Part shown: positions 18,280 to 23,645 of the stretch, piece after piece | Layout of the letters: each line of letters starts with the position of its first letter | Numbering within the stretch: position 1 is the first letter of the stretch | NCBI GenBank assembly: GCA_001579985.1 | Contig: LRSR01005959.1 | Coordinates: 1-23,645, forward strand | From: Hypsibius dujardini | Taxonomy: Eukaryota > Tardigrada > Eutardigrada > Parachela > Hypsibiidae | Direction: 5' to 3' | Length of the DNA: 23,645 nucleotides | The notes under the pieces: model-generated | Told to the model about the DNA's origin: nothing | Databases searched by the model: none | The model's input: the letters and a program-made list of their open reading frames with translations, nothing else | Program-made: the position numbers and the translations under genes

Positions 18280-19160
18280 GAGTCAAAAGGTCTAGGTCTA
18301 CTGACCGTACTTTGTGCAGACAAATAGGCGGAAGAAAGAACCCCGCTGCCTACTGACAGTCTAATAAATTTCATTTAACAAAACTGAAGACGCAGATGAA
18401 GACACAAGAAAAAGAAGCGCCACTTGTTGTCAGACTTTACCTCCGTCTCAGCCTCCTCCCCCCTGAGTGCGATGGATTTGTACGAGTAAATAGGTGGTCA
18501 TTGTTTTTATATCGCCTATAAATAGATTCAAGACGTCAGTCAGGCACTGTAAAAAACACCCCACCATCCTCCGCATTTATTTAGCCATTAGGCTTTTTCT
18601 GCGTACTGTATTTGTGCTGCTGGGTTGGTTGGTTGGTTGGTTAACTGTCGGTATCCACTCATGATGGTCCGTTAAGAGTGGCCGGACAGTGCCGGACACA
18701 AATTCGCACGGAGTAAAAGGCGTGTTTAATTTTACGCAATCTCTTTTGGAGTGGTAGCGACTGTTTTTTTGTTGTTGGACGACGACGGTGGCGTCTGTTT
18801 TTTCTCTCTCCCTGAAGGCTGAAGGCTGACTGCGGTGGCATTAAATTTACCTTTTTAATCCATCAGTCTCGTTTGTCGCTCTTTCAGGGTCACTGCTGCT
18901 ATCTTGGTTATCACTTCATTTACTTTACGCGTTCAAAACTGACATATTTTTTTGATGCGCGCGATGATGAACGGGAGTATTCTTCGTTTCCGACGGACAA
19001 ATATTTAATCTTCGTTTGATTTAATGACGTTAATTTTTCAATCATCCGTTTCTTCTGTGGACGTTCCGATGGTCTTGTAGATTTTTGTTCCTGGTGAACT
19101 TGTATGAGATGGAGCTTTATTTTGTTCATAAAGGTGAGTTTGGTGCCGTTGGTGGTAGTT
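18280..19160. other. Intron sequence, no gene
   Basis: Holds a short (GGTT) run near 18622-18640. The sequence GTACTGTATTTGTGC at 18604 resembles the start of the TIR elements but has no partner nearby. Nothing coding. Confidence 0.4.
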
Positions 19161-19366
19161 ATGTCTGTCTGTCTGCCTGTCTGTCTGTCTCTCTATCTGA
19201 CTGACCGACTGTCTGTCTGACTGGCTGTCTGTCTGTCTGACTGGCTGTCTGTCTGTCTGACTGGCTGTCTGTCTGACTGGTTGACTGTCTGACTGGTTGA
19301 CTGTCTGTCTGTCTGACTGGCTGTCTGTCTGTCTGTCTGACTGGCTGGCTGTCTGTCTGTCTCCTT
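19161..19366. repeat. CTGT array with GACTGGCTGTCTGTCT higher-order unit
   Basis: Beyond simple CTGT, the 20-bp block GACTGGCTGTCTGTCTGTCT repeats several times, so a second round of duplication acted on a tetranucleotide array. Confidence 0.9.
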
Positions 19367-19992
19367 GTTTACTTCTTATCTATTTGTCTGTGTCTGTTTG
19401 TATCCCTTGAATGTCTGAATGTTTTGCACAAGTCTGTTAAATGGGTGTGTTTGGTCGCTAAAACATGAATATTCTAAATGGCTATTTGAGTCTGACTAGC
19501 CAAGACGATTAGAGAAGAGTTTCGAACAACTACGGCGAGGAGGCCGACTGCTCTTGAATGGACTACCTCGAACGCGGACAGGTCTTGATGCTAAGTGGAC
19601 TTGAAAGAGCGACCCCTGTGCGCGAAGTCGCTTGTCCGTCAAATTTATGTTAAAAAGGGGGGCTTCTCGGCTAGCAACGGAAATCACGGATCCGGTCGTT
19701 GATTAATGAGGACTCTCTTCTTCGGATTCTTCTTCTTACGCCCTCGTCATCGTCTGCCTGCACGAGCACCGAATCGTGCCACAGCCACAATACATACCAG
19801 ATGACGCGTGTTGAATTGATTGACGATCACCGGACATACTCTTCGAGATCATGTCGGGGATTCGTTTTCGAGGGTGTGTTTTGCGGCCACCACTAGAGGG
19901 CACTCGTGTGTTTCCGGCTGAATACTGCGGTTTCTCAATTGGATCTTATTGTCGCGCTCCACTGGGTTCTTCTTGTCAGTTTCCATGCCTAT
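19367..19992. other. Intron sequence, no gene; CTCF-like motif
   Basis: No coding signal supported. At 19890-19901 the sequence CCACTAGAGGGC matches the CTCF core consensus; see findings. Confidence 0.4.
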
Positions 19993-19993
19993 T

Positions 19994-20031
<38 letters not shown>

Positions 20032-20267
20032 CCTGCCTGCATGTCTGTCTGTCTGTCTGCTTGTCTGCTTGTCTGCCTGTCTGGCTGTTTGTCTGTCTGT
20101 CTGTCTGCCTGTCTGCCTGCCTGCATGTCTGTCTGTTTGTTTGTCTATCCGTCTGTCTGTCTGACCGTCTGTCTGTCTGCTTGTCTGCTTGTCTGTCTGT
20201 CTGGCCGTTTGTCTGTCTGTCGGCCTGCCTGTCTGTCAGCTCGACTGACTGTCTGTCTGTCTGCCTC
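19993..20267. repeat. CTGT array
   Basis: About 275 bp of CTGT with CTGC, CTTG and CGGC steps. Blocks such as CTGCTTGTCTGCTTGTCTG recur, showing internal duplication. Confidence 0.95.
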
Positions 20268-20800
20268 GTAGGTATTTCGCCTGTTTATCATCATTCTAAA
20301 GAATCATTCAGAGAGACACGTGTTTTGCATTAAAAATGCAACACAGTCGTCGGGAGTGTCTCGAGAAATGATGTTTGTACAGTTTGTAATATGTGCATTT
20401 TCATATCGCGAGAGGGATTTGAAACTTGAAAAGAGTTTCATGTGTTGTGTGTTTGGAGTGTGGTCAAGGGAGACGCCCAGTAATCTCTCAAGTGCGTGTG
20501 GGCCTGCATGCGTGGTGTTTTCTGTTGATTTTTCACTTCACTGTCCCCCACATATTATTCTCCTCTTTCTAATAGTTCACTTTATTTTTAAATTAGTTTG
20601 CAAAATTAACTCACTCACTTCATGGTTTCCATTTTATTTCCAGTCTTAAATTAACTTAAAATTATTTATATAGTTTGCTGTGCGGGTTTGGTTTCCTGCT
20701 AGTTTGGCTTTGTTTTATTTAGTTTAATTTCAAATATCAGTAAAACTTTAACAATAATATTTAGTCAGACTCAAATTCACCAGTGAGGCTTTGGATCAGT
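20268..20800. other. Intron sequence, no gene
   Basis: AT-rich from about 20560; nothing recognised. Confidence 0.45.
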
Positions 20801-21027
20801 CAGACGACAGACAGACAGAAAGCCAGACAGTCAGACAATCAGATAGACAGACATACAGACAGACAGTCAAACCGTCAGATAGACAGACAAACAGACAGAC
20901 AGAGAGACAGACAGACATACAGATAGGCAGACAGGTAGACAGACAAACAGACAGGCAGGCAAGCAGACAGGCAGACAGACAGACAGACAGACAGACAGAT
21001 AGATAGGCAAACATGCAGGCAGGCAGA
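20801..21027. repeat. CAGA array
   Basis: About 225 bp of CAGA with GATA, CAAA and GGCA steps. Confidence 0.95.
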
Positions 21028-21639
21028 AACTTGGCTTCGCTTTTCGGTCGGATTACTGTTTTGTTGGTGAGGATTTATGAACGTTTTATTACACGTGACC
21101 GTACCGTCGTCTGTTGTCCGCGACATTCAACAAACAACCTAAATCCCGGCCTTATCTCCTGGGATTGCGCTCTTTATACACTACTTCATGTTGTAAAACG
21201 GCCCATTCCGCAAACTCTTCGTAATATGTGTATTTGTATTATTAATAATACCGTTAAACTGCGCGGCGTCTCGTTGGAGGAAGATCATTTCACGTCTCTT
21301 TTCATTGCAGCGCAACGCGTGCTGTTGCTGAAGTTATCGCTCGAGGCCGCGGTGTTTTTCACTCTTTGTACACTGTACTACACGTAGGAACTCAAGACTA
21401 TTGCCGTTTGGAAGGGGGTTTAGTTCGAGGCCACTTGACCGCCGCCCATCCGCAGGCTTTACACTGCCGGTCTCTGTTCTTCATACAAATAAACTTCTTC
21501 AGAAATTTCTTGTTAACGGGGACGAAGATGCGTTCCGGCGGAGAATAACAAACAACTTTAAAGATGACCAGATGGAGGCAGTTCCATGGAGTGCGTGCAC
21601 AGACAAATAAGGCGACGGGCAAAGAGGCCAGGGGACAAA
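21028..21639. other. Intron sequence, no supported gene
   Basis: A plus-strand frame is open across 21013-21387, starting inside the repeat. It has no domain and its codon composition is mixed, so it is not annotated. Confidence 0.4.
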
Positions 21640-21790
21640 GCAGGCAGGCAGGCAGACAAACAGGCAGACAAACAGGCAGGCAGACAGACAGACACACAGA
21701 CACACAGACACACAGGCAGACACACAGGCAGGCAGGTAGGCAGGCAGGCAGACAGACAGGCAGGCAGGCAGGCAGACAGACAGACACAGG
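21640..21790. repeat. CAGG/CAGA array
   Basis: About 150 bp of CAGG, CAGA and CACA units. Confidence 0.95.
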
Positions 21791-22568
21791 GGAGCTGTTA
21801 CACAGGCAGAGTGCACTCGTGGTGATTGGTCACGTAATTCTCCCCGAATTATTGCACCCAACCGCAGTTTTAAAGTGATAGCCGATACGAGCTGCATCTA
21901 CCCGGTCGTAATAATCCTCTCTATTGCCCTCAAGCTGGCCCTCTTTCAGGCTGCATTTCGCGTATCGTACGATCGATTCTTCTCGAAAACTCGATACCTG
22001 CTGCGTCCAATCGCCTTCCGCCCTGGAGCACTGCAGCATTATGCCTGCGTGTGTCGTTCGATCCTCTTCCACCTCACCTCACCATCTCTCCGTCCATCTC
22101 TTGGCCATTGTGGACCAGCCCAAACAACATGACAGAATTGTATTTACACATCCACATGGCTCGTCGTAGTAGTCACACATAATACACGGATGTGTCTGTG
22201 TGTGTCTGTCTGTCTGTGTTGCGTTATGAAGGATTTCGTGGGCGATTTTGCTCTCATCTTTCTCTCTTATGATGGATTCTCTGCTTGCATATCTGCTGGT
22301 GCTGCCTCAACTCTCTTAGAGTCAGACGGAGTGTGTTTAATAATTTTGATTCGATAATGTACGCGCTGCATGGTGGGCAGGCAGGCAGGCAGGCAGGCAG
22401 ACATGATTGACGGACGCCTTGAACTTGACATGGATTTTCTTCTTACGCTGCTGCTGATGTTGCAGCTTCGTCGTGGTCGTCGTTGACCGATCGGTGTTGG
22501 TCATTCAGTTTGTGTGTTTGAGAGTTTTCATGATTTCGAGCGCGGCGGAATTATCGCGTGTATTGAGA
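21791..22568. other. Intron sequence and presumed promoter of the third alternative exon
   Basis: A short (GGCA)n run at 22377-22400 and a TGTC/TGTG run near 22191-22219. No gene. The part after about 22400 may carry the promoter and 5' UTR of the exon at 22569. Confidence 0.4.
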
Positions 22569-22629
22569 ATGGATGCGCAAGTGAGGGCGAAGGATGATTG
22601 GTATGAGGAGAGTTTGGAGCGATACAAAG
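22569..22629 (+). CDS. shot: Spectraplakin, candidate alternative first coding exon 3
   Basis: The ATG at 22569 (GAGAATGG) gives MDAQVRAKDDWYEESLERYK; an in-frame ATG at 22530 would add 13 residues (MISSAAELSRVLR). The exon ends TAC AAA G|GTGGGG in phase 1 and joins to give [23 protein letters not shown] is a known form of plakin N-terminus, as I recall for plectin, dystonin and MACF1 isoforms, which supports both the exon and the junction. A CTGT array begins 8 bp past the donor. Confidence 0.8.
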
Positions 22630-22637
22630 GTGGGGAT

Positions 22638-22694
22638 TGTCTATCTGTGTCTGCCTGCCTGCCTGTCTGTCTGTTCGTCTATTTACCTGTCTGC

Positions 22695-22726
<32 letters not shown>

Positions 22727-22751
22727 TTGTCTGTCTATTAGTCTGTCTGAC

Positions 22752-22788
<37 letters not shown>

Positions 22789-22789
22789 T
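22638..22789. repeat. CTGT array
   Basis: About 150 bp of CTGT with CTAT and CTGC steps, beginning 8 bp after the donor of the third alternative exon. Confidence 0.95.
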
Positions 22790-23195
22790 GCCTTTCCGTT
22801 TTCCTACCGAATCACATCGTGATCTGTCTTTTAATTTGTCTGTCAATCGTCGTCCTATGGGGAGACTCTCTGTCTTCCATGGATCTTGGCTAGTAGCGCT
22901 TGTCCGAGTGCTCCAACTTTTCCCTTTTATATACAGCTTCATTACCGTTTTTTGTCGAAACAGACATGAGTTTCAAATGGCGTCATTGTTCCTTGAAGCT
23001 TTTTCTGTTCAAATCACATTAGATGCAATTGTGCGAAAGCGAATCGATTTCACAATTGAATTCCATTATTCCAACTTTATTTTAAAATATTTTATTTACA
23101 ATTATTTATTATGATTTTGGGAAAGGCGTGTGTCGTAATTGATCTTTCCTCTGCTTGATTGATTGATTTTCTGATTGATCTTTCCTCTGTTGCAG
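22790..23195. other. Intron sequence before the shared actin-binding exon
   Basis: No gene. Ends with a short GATT run (about 23156-23170) and the polypyrimidine tract and acceptor TTTCCTCTGTTGCAG. Confidence 0.5.
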
Positions 23196-23257
23196 ATGAG
23201 CGGGATGCCATCCAGAAGAAGACATTCACCAAGTGGGTGAACAAGCACTTGAAGAAG
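23196..23257 (+). CDS. shot: Spectraplakin, shared exon opening the first calponin-homology (actin-binding) domain
   Basis: With one base from an upstream exon, this 62-nt exon encodes [14 protein letters not shown] and VNKHLKK. This is the near-invariant start of the N-terminal actin-binding CH1 domain of plakins and spectraplakins (Shot, VAB-10, MACF1, dystonin, plectin). It enters in phase 1 (TTGCAG|AT GAG) and leaves in phase 0 (AAG AAG|GTGAGT), at the same boundary as in known family members. The rest of CH1, CH2 and the plakin/spectrin-repeat body must lie beyond the right edge. In an invertebrate this would be the single spectraplakin gene. Confidence 0.9.
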
Positions 23258-23645
23258 GTGAGTTTGAGCCGAGAGTGGTTGTTGTGTTGTTGCTCTTGCT
23301 CTCGCTTCCTCGGATCACTCGTTCGTGAAAGGGCTTCTTGAGCGGATCCGACAAACAGCGACAGACGCTTTTGTTTGGGGAGTTTTTTTTTTGCGTTGCT
23401 GCGTGCGCTCTTCTCTCGATTGTTTACCTTGGTTGTTCGTTCTGGAATCCGGACGCCGTCGAGACGGGGCAACCTGCCTGCCTGCAGACCTCGGAATCAT
23501 GACACCTCTTTACTTACGTGACTGAAAAGTGATCGAGCTAGAGAAAACGTGAAATTGGAGAAATGACCGAGAAAAAAACCCTTGTCAAGGGGTTTTTCGG
23601 AATTGAACGGCAAAATTCACAAATTCACATTTGGTTTTTGTTTTT
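23258..23645. other. Intron sequence to the window edge
   Basis: Follows the donor at 23258. Overlapping open frames (23092-23525) show no conserved sequence. No second CH exon is seen before the window ends. Confidence 0.5.

Noticed and set aside
18604-18620. Sequence TACTGTATTTGTGCTGC resembling one TIR of the 12714 element
   Set aside because: Only the first ten or so bases match and no partner arm is found nearby, so chance is likely.
19496-19687. Minus-strand 63-codon frame with vaguely repeated Ser/Arg/Pro blocks
   Set aside because: No recognisable transposon or protein family; not supported enough to annotate.
21013-21387. Plus-strand 124-codon frame
   Set aside because: It starts inside the CAGA array and shows no domain, donor or acceptor logic. 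The length is possible by chance.

Overview
The window is a piece of an animal nuclear genome with intron-containing genes. Two genes are recognised from conserved protein sequence. The first is a complete DNAAF11 (LRRC6/tilB) gene for a dynein-arm assembly factor of motile cilia, on the plus strand at 7950-12426. The second is the 5' end of a spectraplakin (Shot/MACF1/dystonin family) at 13532 to beyond 23257. A spectraplakin plus a motile-cilium gene point to a bilaterian. Several introns are short (66-102 bp). My guess is an invertebrate such as a lophotrochozoan or flatworm, but the sequence does not settle this.

Layout. 1-2555: no convincing gene, two CTGT/CTGC arrays and a CTGTGT minisatellite. 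2556-3978 (minus): three exons of a coiled-coil protein with a CEP135/TSGA10-like feel; possible upstream exons lie at 5515-5592 or 6194-6292. 3998-4801: two tandem arrays (3 x 65 bp, 4 x 61 bp) built on TTGATTGA. 5149-6090: 22-bp and 21-bp minisatellites around a 112-codon ORF (5482-5820). 7198-7768: four 145-bp repeats in front of DNAAF11. 7950-12426: DNAAF11 in twelve coding exons, encoding 446 residues. 12427-13531: intergenic, with three small inverted-repeat elements. 13532-23257: three candidate alternative first exons of the spectraplakin (13532-13640, 18060-18132, 22569-22629). All end in phase 1, which is what the shared first actin-binding exon (23196-23257) needs. The rest of that 9.5 kb is repeat-rich intron.

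The dominant non-coding feature is simple-repeat expansion: CTGT/CAGA tetranucleotide arrays and higher-order arrays built on ATTG. The CTGT/CAGA arrays lie in introns or intergenic DNA and often begin within 10-40 bp of a splice site. Two small transposon-like families with TA flanks occur: a two-copy terminal-inverted-repeat element (12714-12859, 17234-17326) and a three-copy hairpin (12487-12597, about 12935-13042, about 15409-15531). I see no operon, CRISPR array, tRNA or rRNA. I found no wholly new gene system; the most informative items are the cluster of phase-matched alternative first exons and the repeats carrying transcription-factor-like motifs.
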